From contig JBHIET010000001.1 of the NCBI GenBank assembly GCA_046760785.1, positions 1-64,000 on the forward strand: DNA of 64,000 nt, given 5' to 3'. Source of the DNA: JBHIET01 sp046760785. Its GTDB lineage: Bacteria; Chloroflexota; Anaerolineae; B4-G1. Below the pieces are notes generated by a model, which saw only the letters and a list, made by a program, of their open reading frames with translations, was not told where the DNA came from and did not search any database. How positions within the stretch are numbered: the stretch's first letter is position 1; every line of letters starts with the position of its first letter. Position numbers and translations under genes: made by a program. Positions 32,683 to 40,530 of the stretch are shown here, piece after piece.

Positions 32683-34806
32683 TTATCCTTCGATCACAGC
32701 CACTGCTTCATCAATCGCCAGACGGACCTCATCTTCCGCTTCTCTGGAACCGGCATGGCACAGTTGATCAAATAGGCCTGCCAACCTCTCCCGTTCGCTG
32801 TCCGTCAAGCTGGTGGGGTTCAGGATCGGCAATCGATCCATTTCACGAGGCTCAACCTTGACAGTATCACCACCATAGGTTCGTCCCACGCAACGGAGAG
32901 AGTCCTTGGCAGCCAGTGAATTGAGCAGCGCCAGCAACACCTTGAGCATAATCTCGTCCTGACCGATCGCAGGATCAGGATAAATACACAGGAATGCATT
33001 AAGCGCCAATACATTCGCTTGGTTGTAGATAAAACGCGACCGCTTGCGGCTAAGATAAGTGAAATAGATAGGAGCAGGGGCTCTCTGCTCCATAGCATAC
33101 CAGAGAGAACGAGTCTTGACCAAACTGCGCTCGTGTAAACCACATGCTTCGCCATACTGGATATAACGTGCTTCAGACGTGCCAGATACCACCGGCCCTG
33201 TCAAGTACAGCAACCAACGTTTCTGCCCCTCACGCCCTAGCCGATCAAAATCAGCATGGCTGAAGACATATCCGGGGGCTTGGCGCGTTCTGGTGAGCAC
33301 AGGGCGTAGGGTCGCCTTCTCCAGACCCCATTCGGTCACCTCACTATCGGAGAGAACAAAAAAGTCATTAGCGCCGGTGGCAATGCCGCGCACGATACGC
33401 GCAACACTGGAAAGAGGAACAAAGTGTCCATCATCAAAGCGCCCATTCTCTCGTCCCACGATTGTCCACTTGCGGCGTGGTTCCAGTTCGGAGAGGGGGA
33501 TCTTGCGGCTGGTTCCCCATTCGGCAATGGTGTCATCATGATGTTCAATAGCCTGAAGTAGCGGTTCTGCACCGGGCCACTCTTGCACTCGGATAAAGGT
33601 AAAAGTGTCTGTGGCGGGGGTTTCGCTTCCTTCCGCGAGCGTGATGCAGCCTGCCGTGTCAACACCTTCGAAAACGGAGAGCGCCTCATCAAATGTGACA
33701 ATAGCCCGCAGGTGCAACTGCTGGCGAATGAACGCCTTGACCTGGCGACTATAAGATGCCTCGAACACCACAGCGGGCATAATGAACGCCATCCGGCCTG
33801 TCGGAGCCAGCATCCGGGCAGCCTGCACAAAGAAGTAGGCAAACAGGCTCGAAAAACGGCTGAGCCGTATACCGTATTCCTGCTTCATCACAGCAGCCCA
33901 GGATGCTTTGTAGGTTTCGGGGAGGTAATGGTGCCGCGTATAGGGCGGGTTGCAGATGATGGCATCGAACTGGTTGGGGAAGGCAATTGGAGCAGCTATT
34001 TCCAGCCCCGGCAAGGGCATTTGTCTGGTTCCCACTGTATAGGTCGCAACGGGTTCCTTCAACATCGTGAGATGCTCTCGCTTGGGCACCAGGAAATCAC
34101 CCAGTTGCAGGCGAGGCTGGGCGTCGGGATAGCGCAGCAATACGTTGACCAGGCCCATCAAAAAAACCAATGGGCTTAGTTCTACGCCGGCCATCTGTCT
34201 TCGCGAAACCGCTGCCGCCCCCAGATCGTGTAACCGATGCAGTGCTTCCAACAGCAGAACGCCAGAGCCAAAGGCAGGATCCAAAACGGAATCGTCGGAC
34301 GATTGGATCGCCCACTGTGTCATCAGTTGAGCCACTGACCTGGGTGTCCAGAATTGGCCCAACGTGCGGCGGGCATCCTGGGACACCCACGAAGTGTAAA
34401 CATCGCCAATGACGTCGCCCTGCTCAACATGTAGTGCAGTCGCCAGAGCAGCCAGGCTAGACATCTGGATAACTGCCTCAGCTTGCACAGTCAAATCGTC
34501 TAAGTAAGAGAATGGCAGTGGGGTAATACCTAGATCGTTGAGCAAGCTATTGCTCCTAGCCAGGATAAGCCCGGCTGGCGCCACATCAGGCAATAGGCCG
34601 GCATCCAGGCAATGACAAACCAGAGCACGCAACACCAGGTTGAGCGCAGCCTGTCGGGCTACCACACTCCTGTCAGCCCCGTCGTCCCAACCGTAGAATG
34701 CTGTCCATTGCACGAGACCATTGTCGGCGCTTTTGGACACCGCCTGCTCCAATAGGTCGGCGATGGGCAACGTCAGTGTCTCCAACAACGAGCGAGCGTT
34801 CGTCAT
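32683..34806 (-). CDS. solitary N6-adenine DNA methyltransferase
   Basis: 707 aa from the ATG at 34806. The SAM-binding motif is DPAFGSGVLLLEALH near 195 and the catalytic motif NPPY (IICNPPYTRHHY) near 285, as in gamma-type adenine methyltransferases. FWTPRSVAQLM near 165 also fits. The C-terminal third looks like a target-recognition domain of the TaqI type (YLSRKRSRFIYNQANVLALN and GRTYGGDTVKVEPREMDRLP). No nuclease gene is adjacent, though type IIG enzymes of the Eco57I class carry both activities; I see no clear nuclease motif at the N-terminus. It splits two Hdr segments and looks like an acquired gene. Its upstream in-frame ATG at 34866 is less likely because it overlaps the HdrA end. 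Confidence 0.8.
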   Translation of the reverse strand: MTNARSLLETLTLPIADLLEQAVSKSADNGLVQWTAFYGWDDGADRSVVARQAALNLVLRALVCHCLDAGLLPDVAPAGLILARSNSLLNDLGITPLPFSYLDDLTVQAEAVIQMSSLAALATALHVEQGDVIGDVYTSWVSQDARRTLGQFWTPRSVAQLMTQWAIQSSDDSVLDPAFGSGVLLLEALHRLHDLGAAAVSRRQMAGVELSPLVFLMGLVNVLLRYPDAQPRLQLGDFLVPKREHLTMLKEPVATYTVGTRQMPLPGLEIAAPIAFPNQFDAIICNPPYTRHHYLPETYKASWAAVMKQEYGIRLSRFSSLFAYFFVQAARMLAPTGRMAFIMPAVVFEASYSRQVKAFIRQQLHLRAIVTFDEALSVFEGVDTAGCITLAEGSETPATDTFTFIRVQEWPGAEPLLQAIEHHDDTIAEWGTSRKIPLSELEPRRKWTIVGRENGRFDDGHFVPLSSVARIVRGIATGANDFFVLSDSEVTEWGLEKATLRPVLTRTRQAPGYVFSHADFDRLGREGQKRWLLYLTGPVVSGTSEARYIQYGEACGLHERSLVKTRSLWYAMEQRAPAPIYFTYLSRKRSRFIYNQANVLALNAFLCIYPDPAIGQDEIMLKVLLALLNSLAAKDSLRCVGRTYGGDTVKVEPREMDRLPILNPTSLTDSERERLAGLFDQLCHAGSREAEDEVRLAIDEAVAVIEG

Positions 34807-34849
34807 CGCAATCGATTCCCAAGCTCTGTGGTGATCTCCCCACGTCCCC

Positions 34850-36547
34850 TCACCCCACCAACGCATCTACCTGCGCCAAAATCTGCGCCGGCGTAAAGTG
34901 GTGCAACTGGATCGCCTTGGAGGGGCAGGCTGAGGCGCAAGCCCCGCACCCCTTGCACAGCACCGCGTTGATGCGCGAGACTTTCCACAGCGGATCAAGC
35001 GCCGCCGCGCCGAATGAGCACACCTCCACGCACATGCCGCACCCGGCGCACAATTCGTCGTCCACCGCTGCTATGGCCGATTCCACCGGTACCGTGCCCC
35101 GCAGGAGTGGGATGAGCGCGGAGGAGGCGGCGGCTTTCGCCTGAGAGACGGTGTCAGGAATGTCCTTCGGCCCCTGGCAGCAACCGGCCAAAAAGACGCC
35201 GTCCACCGCCGTGTCCACCGGCCGCAGTTTGGGATGTATCTCCAGGAAAAAGCCATCGGCCGAGCGGGGTAACTTGAGCATACCAGAAATGTCGTCGGCG
35301 TCGGAACGGGCTTCCATGCCCACCGCCAGCACCACCAGGTCCGCCTCAAAGTCGAACGGTCGCCCTAGCAGCGTGTCCTCGCCGGCCAACACCACCCTGT
35401 CCCCGCGCCGGTAAATTTCCGAGATGTTACCGCGCCGGTAGCGCACTCCTTTGGCCCGTGCCTCGTCGTAGAACTCTTCGGCCCCTTTGCCAAAAGTGCG
35501 CACGTCTATATAGAATACCGTCACGTCGGTTTCGGGCAAAAGTTCCTTCACCTGGTGAGATTGCTTGGATGTGTACATGCAGCAGACCCGCGAGCAGTAC
35601 GGGTGGCCTATCTGCGCGTCCCGTGAACCGACGCACTGGATGAAGGCAATGCGCTTGGGTGTCTGCCCGTTCACGCTCAGGTCTCCCGCGATCAGCTTCC
35701 GCTCCATCTCCAGCGAGGTGATGACGTTGGGGTACTGCCCATAGCCCAACTCTGGCTTGCGGTGCGGGTCAAAGATGTCGTAGCCGGTGGCGATGACGAT
35801 AGAACCTACGCTCAGACTTGTATCCTTGTCTACTTGTATACTCTTTACCGTGACCTCAAAATTCCCCACGTATCCCTCCACCCCGTCCACCTGCGAGTTT
35901 AGCAGGACGGTGATGTTGGGGTGAGATTGGACGCGCTCGATCAGCGGCTCCAATAGTTCCGGCACCGATTCCAGGGTGGGAAAGGTGCAGTCGAGTTCCG
36001 CCACGCGCCCGCCCAGGTGGTCGCCCTTCTCCACCAGATAGGCCGGGAAGCCGGCATCTGCCACGTCGAGCGCGGCGAACATTCCGGCGACGCCTCCACC
36101 GATGATGACCGCGCCTGGTGTGACCCCGACCTCCCGCTCCTCCAGCGGTTCCAATCGGGCGGCCTTGGCTACCACCGAAGCGACCAGCCACTTGGCTTTT
36201 TCCGTCGCTTTGTCTCGGTCTGTGTGCACCCATGAGCACTGTTCGCGGATGTTTGCCATCTCCACCAGGTACGGGTTAAGTCCCTTTTGTTGCGCTGCGC
36301 CTCGGAAGGTAGGATTGTGCATGCGGGGCGAGCAAGAGGCCACCACTACCCGGTTCAGTCCCAATTCCTCGATATCCTGCTGGATCAGCCCCTGTCCGGG
36401 GTCGGAGCACATGTACAGGTAGTGCCGGCCCACGACGACGTTGGGCAGCGTGGCTGCGAACTCGGTCACCTGTTCCACGTCCACGGTCGCGGCGATGTTT
36501 GTGCCGCAGTGACAAATGTACACACCAATACGGGGCTTAGGTTCCAT
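34850..36547 (-). CDS. hdrA: HdrA-like protein, type 2
   Basis: 565 aa. N-terminal IGVYICHCGTNIAA near 6, VVASCSPRMHNPTF near 68, FAD motif IGGGVAGMFAALDVA near 150, FIQCVGSRDAQIGHPYCSR near 305, and two C-terminal [4Fe-4S] motifs (CAGCGMCVEVC near 496 and CKGCGACASAC near 530). AGGACCAAAAT precedes the ATG. It follows the HdrD-like gene and the type 1 HdrA-GltD gene, so it provides the type 2 half of a split HdrA pair. Residues about 234-244 (KSIQVDKDTSL) are encoded by a CTTGT-type repeat just before the strand GSIVIATG. Confidence 0.9.
   Translation of the reverse strand: MEPKPRIGVYICHCGTNIAATVDVEQVTEFAATLPNVVVGRHYLYMCSDPGQGLIQQDIEELGLNRVVVASCSPRMHNPTFRGAAQQKGLNPYLVEMANIREQCSWVHTDRDKATEKAKWLVASVVAKAARLEPLEEREVGVTPGAVIIGGGVAGMFAALDVADAGFPAYLVEKGDHLGGRVAELDCTFPTLESVPELLEPLIERVQSHPNITVLLNSQVDGVEGYVGNFEVTVKSIQVDKDTSLSVGSIVIATGYDIFDPHRKPELGYGQYPNVITSLEMERKLIAGDLSVNGQTPKRIAFIQCVGSRDAQIGHPYCSRVCCMYTSKQSHQVKELLPETDVTVFYIDVRTFGKGAEEFYDEARAKGVRYRRGNISEIYRRGDRVVLAGEDTLLGRPFDFEADLVVLAVGMEARSDADDISGMLKLPRSADGFFLEIHPKLRPVDTAVDGVFLAGCCQGPKDIPDTVSQAKAAASSALIPLLRGTVPVESAIAAVDDELCAGCGMCVEVCSFGAAALDPLWKVSRINAVLCKGCGACASACPSKAIQLHHFTPAQILAQVDALVG
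35816..35847. repeat. CTTGTATC-type repeat inside hdrA
   Basis: CTTGTATCCTTGTCTACTTG units are read in frame as a short loop of the HdrA protein. The same repeat family is intergenic at 28437-28488 and 51168-51238. Confidence 0.65.
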
Positions 36548-36563
36548 ATTTTGGTCCTATCGC

Positions 36564-36605
36564 TGACGTTTCACGTTTGACATTTGACGTTTCATATCTT
36601 ACGCT
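36564..36605. repeat. ACGTTTC/ACGTTTG 7-bp tandem repeat
   Basis: Plus-strand ACGTTTC ACGTTTG ACATTTG ACGTTTC units are exactly 7 bp apart, in the gap between the HdrD-like gene and the type 2 hdrA gene. This is the clearest copy of the family also seen at 3395, 4659 and 25191. Confidence 0.75.
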
Positions 36606-37736
36606 CTACTCCTCACCCAGAGCCAGATTGACCAGCTCCATAATATCCATCACCTGTAACTGTTCGTCCAGCCCCTGTACCTTGACCGCGTCCTCCAGGG
36701 TCAGCAGGCAAAAGGGACAGGCCACGGCCAGTACATCGGCTCCCGTCTCTGCCGCCTCGTGCACTCGCTGGAAGGCCAGCCGTTCCTCAATGTTGGTTCC
36801 CTCGGCCCACATGCGCCCGCCGCCTCCCTCGCAGCACAGGCTGCGCTCCCGGTTGCGGTCCATCTCCACCAGTTCGACGCCGGGGATGGATTGGATGATA
36901 AAGCGTGGTTCGTCAAAGACGTGGTTTTGCTTGCCCAGGAAGCAGGGGTCGTGATAGGTGACCTTTTTGTTGACCTCGTGCGATAAATTCAACCGTCCCT
37001 GCTCGATCAACTCGGCGATGAGCTGTGTATAGTGCAGCACCTCAATGCCGTCCAGGCCATATTCGTTTTTGAAGGTATTGAAACTATGCGGAGAAGTGGT
37101 CACCAACCTGCTCGCCCCCACACTGCGGATCAGTTCCCCGTTTTCCTCGACCAGCATCTCGAACAGACCCACCTCGCCCATACGCCGCACTTCGTTGCCG
37201 CTGCAACTCTCCTCGGTGCCCAATGTACCAAAGTCCAGCCCGGCCTGATTAAATGCTTTTACCAGTGCCCGCGCTACCGGCTGTACTCTTGGGTCGTAAG
37301 AGGTCGTGCAGCCGACAAAGTAGAGTAGGTCGCATCCTTCCTGGGCAGGCTTGATCTCTAACCCCTCGCCCCAAGCTGTCCGGTCTTCCCGCGCCATACC
37401 GTTGGGGTTCCCCTGGCGGAAGATGCCCATCAGGGCGGTGCCAATCGTCTCCGGGATGCGCCCGCTCTCCACCAACTGTCCGCGCAGGCTGATGATCAGT
37501 TCCGCCGGCTTGACGTCCTTGGGGCAGCGCTCGACGCAGGTAAAGCAGGTGGTGCAATCCCATAGCTCCTCGTGCGCGTTCACGTCCAGTTCCGGCTCCA
37601 CCAGCATCTGGTAAATCATACTGCGGATGTTTAGCACCGTTTTGCGGGCCAGCGGACAGCCGCCGGTGCACTTGCCGCACTGGATGCAGCCGAAAAGCTC
37701 CAATTGTTCGGCCATTGGCTCGGTCTTCAATCTCAT
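36606..37736 (-). CDS. HdrD-like iron-sulfur protein with one degenerate CCG domain
   Basis: 376 aa. Two N-terminal [4Fe-4S] motifs are CIQCGKCTGGCPLA near 17 and CTTCFTCVERCPKDVKP near 61, as in HdrD, DsrK and related proteins. The first CCG region has lost cysteines: GCTTSYD, ESCSGNE (CS in place of CC) and SPHSFNTFKNEY (Ser in both CxxC positions). The second is complete: DPCFLGK, LCCEGGGG and CPFC. So probably only one noncubane cluster site remains. It overlaps the upstream HdrA-GltD gene by 4 bp. A second possible start is the ATG at 37715. It may take the role HdrB plays in other complexes. Confidence 0.85.
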   Translation of the reverse strand: MRLKTEPMAEQLELFGCIQCGKCTGGCPLARKTVLNIRSMIYQMLVEPELDVNAHEELWDCTTCFTCVERCPKDVKPAELIISLRGQLVESGRIPETIGTALMGIFRQGNPNGMAREDRTAWGEGLEIKPAQEGCDLLYFVGCTTSYDPRVQPVARALVKAFNQAGLDFGTLGTEESCSGNEVRRMGEVGLFEMLVEENGELIRSVGASRLVTTSPHSFNTFKNEYGLDGIEVLHYTQLIAELIEQGRLNLSHEVNKKVTYHDPCFLGKQNHVFDEPRFIIQSIPGVELVEMDRNRERSLCCEGGGGRMWAEGTNIEERLAFQRVHEAAETGADVLAVACPFCLLTLEDAVKVQGLDEQLQVMDIMELVNLALGEE

Positions 37737-40513
37737 CCTCCTACCTTACGCATACCTGTTGCGTGTTGCGTCTCTCTTTCTCGCTGCGCAAGCACTCGCA
37801 GCGCCGAGGAAGCGGCCGCCTTGGCCTGAGCGACCGTGTCCGGGATGTCCTTGGGCCCCTGGCAACAGCCTGCCATAAAGACCCCGTCCAACGATGTATC
37901 TACCGGTCGGAGCTTGGGATGCGCCTCCTGGAAGAATCCATCCGGGGAACGTTTCAAACTGAACTGCGTCGCCACCTCCGCCGCGTCGGCCCGGGGGACG
38001 ACCGCCGTCGCCAGCACTACCAGGTCGGCCTCAACCTCGATGGGCTGTCCCAGCAGTGTATCCTCTGCCAGCACGACCAATCTGCCATCTTGCCGGTATA
38101 TCTCGGCCGGCTCGCCGCGCCGGTACGTCACTCGTTCGTGCTTGACCCGGTCGTAGAATTCCTCGTACCCTTTGCCAAAGGCCCGCACGTCCATGTAAAA
38201 GATGGTGATGTTGGCGTCGGGGACTTTATCTCGCACCAGGTGGGCGTGTTTGGCGGTATACATGCAGCAGATGCGGGAGCAATAGGGCACGCCGGTGTGT
38301 GGGTCACGGGAACCGACGCATTGGATGAACACCACGTCCTTTGGTTTTTCGCCGTTGACGGTGATGTCTCCCATCGTGGGGCCGGAGGCGGACGAAAGCC
38401 GCTCGAACTCTAGCCCGGTCATCACCTCCGGGTAGACGCCGTAGCCGAACTCCGGCTTGGTGCGCGGGTCAATCAGGTCGTAGCCGGTGGCGACGACGAC
38501 GGATGCCACGTCCAACTCGACCATTTCCTCCTGCATATCGTGATCAATGCAGTGTTTTTGGCAGATATAGACGCACTGGTTACACTCGGAGCAGACGCCA
38601 CAGGACAGACACCGCCTCGCCTCCGCTCGCGCTTCTTCCTCGGTCAGGCCGGCATATACTTCGCGGAAATCGCGCACCCGTTCGGCTACGGGTTGCTCGC
38701 GCATCTCGTGGCGCAGTGCCGCCGAGGCTGCACCGGAAGTGATTTTGGCTTGCGCTTCTTCCTCGTCGAGCGTCGCTACCTCGATTTCGCGTTCTACCTC
38801 CACTGACTCGCCGCGCAGATAAGCATCTATTGAGCGGGCCGCTCTGTGGCCCGCCGCGATAGCGTCAACCACGAACGCCATCCCCGTCACGGCGTCGCCG
38901 CCAGCGAAAAGCCCTGGCACGTCGGTCGCCAGCGTTACCGGATCAGCGACGATAGTGTCCCCTCGCCTCCGCGCGACCCCTTCCGGTAGACCGTTCAAGT
39001 CGGGCCGCGCCCCAATGGCAAAGATGACGACGTCCGCGGGCATATCGAACTCGGAGCCGGCGATGGGCACGGGCCGGCGGCGTCCGCTCTCGTCCGGCTC
39101 ACCCAACTCCATGCGCACGCAGCGCATACCGCTCACGTTGCCATTCTCGTCGCCCAGGATCTCGAGCGGATTGGTGAGAAAGTCGAAAAGCACACCTTCG
39201 TCCTCGGCCTGGTGCAATTCCAGGGGCTGGGCCGGCGCTTCGGCACGCGAGCGCCGGTAGACGATGTGCACCTCAGCGGGTGTACTTCCTTTTGCTTGAG
39301 CCTGCTGCGTGCCAACGCGTAGGGCTGTGCAGGCCGCATCCATCGCCACATCGCCACCGCCTATCACCACTACTCGCTTGTCTGTTAAGTCTGGATACTG
39401 ACCCAGGCTGGCCTCCCGCAAGAAATCAATTGCAGAGAGCACCTGGGGTAGGTCAACGCCCGGTATGGGCACCCGCATCCCTCGATGTGCGCCGACCGCG
39501 ATGAAAACGGCGTCGTAGCCATCGCGCAGGAGCGCCGCCATGTCGTCCACCCGGTGGTTCAGTTTCAACTCGACGCCCAGCGCCAGGATGTCGTCAATCT
39601 CCTTCTGCACCAGCTCGTATGGCAGCCGGTAGGCCGGGATACCCACGCGCATCATGCCTCCGGCCACCGGCAGCGCCTCGAGGACGGTCACGGTGTGTCC
39701 TTTCAGTGCCAGGTACTGCGCACAGGTGAGGCCGGCCGGGCCAGAACCGATCACCGCCACCCGTTTCCCCGTCTCTTCCACATCCGGCCTGGGGATTTCG
39801 ATCTCGTCAGGGTGTGCCAGCGCCCAGTCGGCGACGAACCGCTTCAGCCGCATAATACTGACCGGCTCGTCCACCTTGCCCCGCGAGCAAGCTTCCTCAC
39901 ATTTGTGGTTACAGACTCGTCCGCAGACGGACGGGAAGGGGTTTTCCTCGCGGATGGCGCGGTATGCGTCGGCGAAGCGCCCCTCGCGGATGAGGGCGAT
40001 GTACCCTTGCGCTCGCTGGTTGATGGGGCATGCATCCCGGCAGGGGGCACGTCCGCTTTTATTGATCACGAAGGCGGCGGGAATCGCCTGAGGAAACCGC
40101 CGATAAATCGCCCTACGAGTGTCCAGGCCCAGGTTGAACAGATTCGGCATTTCCACCGGGCAGACTGTGGCACAATCGCCGCAGCCCGTGCAACTATCCA
40201 CATCCACGTAACGAGGTTTTTTCTTCAAGGTCACGTGGAAATCCCCTGCTTCCCCTGCGATAGAGAGCACCTCGTAGTAAGTCATCAAGTTGATGTTGGG
40301 ATGGCGGCCTACGTCTACCATCTTGGGCGTCAGGATACAGGACGAGCAGTCCAGTGTGGGGAAAGTCTTGTCCAATTGAGACATCCGGCCACCGACAGAG
40401 GACTCTCGCTCGACCAGGTAGACCTTGTACCCGGCATCGGCGATATCGAGAGCGGCCTGGATGCCGGCGATGCCCGCGCCGATGATCAATGCTGCCGGTT
40501 TGCTTCGATCCAT
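37733..40513 (-). CDS. hdrA: type 1 HdrA with internal GltD-like NAD(P)H oxidoreductase domain
   Basis: 926 aa. HdrA FAD part (IIGAGIAGIQAALDIA, TFPTLDCSSCILTPK), [4Fe-4S] CTGCGDCATVC near 110, then from about 155 to 620 a GltD/NfnB-like unit (CRDACPINQRAQGY, CGRVCNHKCEEACSRG, IGSGPAGLTCAQYLA for FAD, VIGGGDVAMDAACTA for NAD(P)H, GGDAVTGMAFVVDAIAAG). After CLSCGVCSECNQCVYIC the HdrA sequence resumes (FIQCVGSRDPHTGVPYCSR). GltD-type domains take hydride from NAD(P)H, so this HdrA may use NAD(P)H directly. The C-terminal tail is partly encoded by a TTGCGTG repeat. It lies 17 bp after the double HdrA gene. Confidence 0.88.
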   Translation of the reverse strand: MDRSKPAALIIGAGIAGIQAALDIADAGYKVYLVERESSVGGRMSQLDKTFPTLDCSSCILTPKMVDVGRHPNINLMTYYEVLSIAGEAGDFHVTLKKKPRYVDVDSCTGCGDCATVCPVEMPNLFNLGLDTRRAIYRRFPQAIPAAFVINKSGRAPCRDACPINQRAQGYIALIREGRFADAYRAIREENPFPSVCGRVCNHKCEEACSRGKVDEPVSIMRLKRFVADWALAHPDEIEIPRPDVEETGKRVAVIGSGPAGLTCAQYLALKGHTVTVLEALPVAGGMMRVGIPAYRLPYELVQKEIDDILALGVELKLNHRVDDMAALLRDGYDAVFIAVGAHRGMRVPIPGVDLPQVLSAIDFLREASLGQYPDLTDKRVVVIGGGDVAMDAACTALRVGTQQAQAKGSTPAEVHIVYRRSRAEAPAQPLELHQAEDEGVLFDFLTNPLEILGDENGNVSGMRCVRMELGEPDESGRRRPVPIAGSEFDMPADVVIFAIGARPDLNGLPEGVARRRGDTIVADPVTLATDVPGLFAGGDAVTGMAFVVDAIAAGHRAARSIDAYLRGESVEVEREIEVATLDEEEAQAKITSGAASAALRHEMREQPVAERVRDFREVYAGLTEEEARAEARRCLSCGVCSECNQCVYICQKHCIDHDMQEEMVELDVASVVVATGYDLIDPRTKPEFGYGVYPEVMTGLEFERLSSASGPTMGDITVNGEKPKDVVFIQCVGSRDPHTGVPYCSRICCMYTAKHAHLVRDKVPDANITIFYMDVRAFGKGYEEFYDRVKHERVTYRRGEPAEIYRQDGRLVVLAEDTLLGQPIEVEADLVVLATAVVPRADAAEVATQFSLKRSPDGFFQEAHPKLRPVDTSLDGVFMAGCCQGPKDIPDTVAQAKAAASSALRVLAQRERETQHATGMRKVGG
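37744..37775. repeat. TTGCGTG repeat at the 3' end of hdrA
   Basis: CCTGTTGCGTGTTGCGTC units encode the last residues (TQHATGMRKV) of the HdrA-GltD protein. This is the same family as at 2038-2080, again at an hdrA 3' end. Confidence 0.6.
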
Positions 40514-40530
40514 TCTCTAATCTCCAGGCT

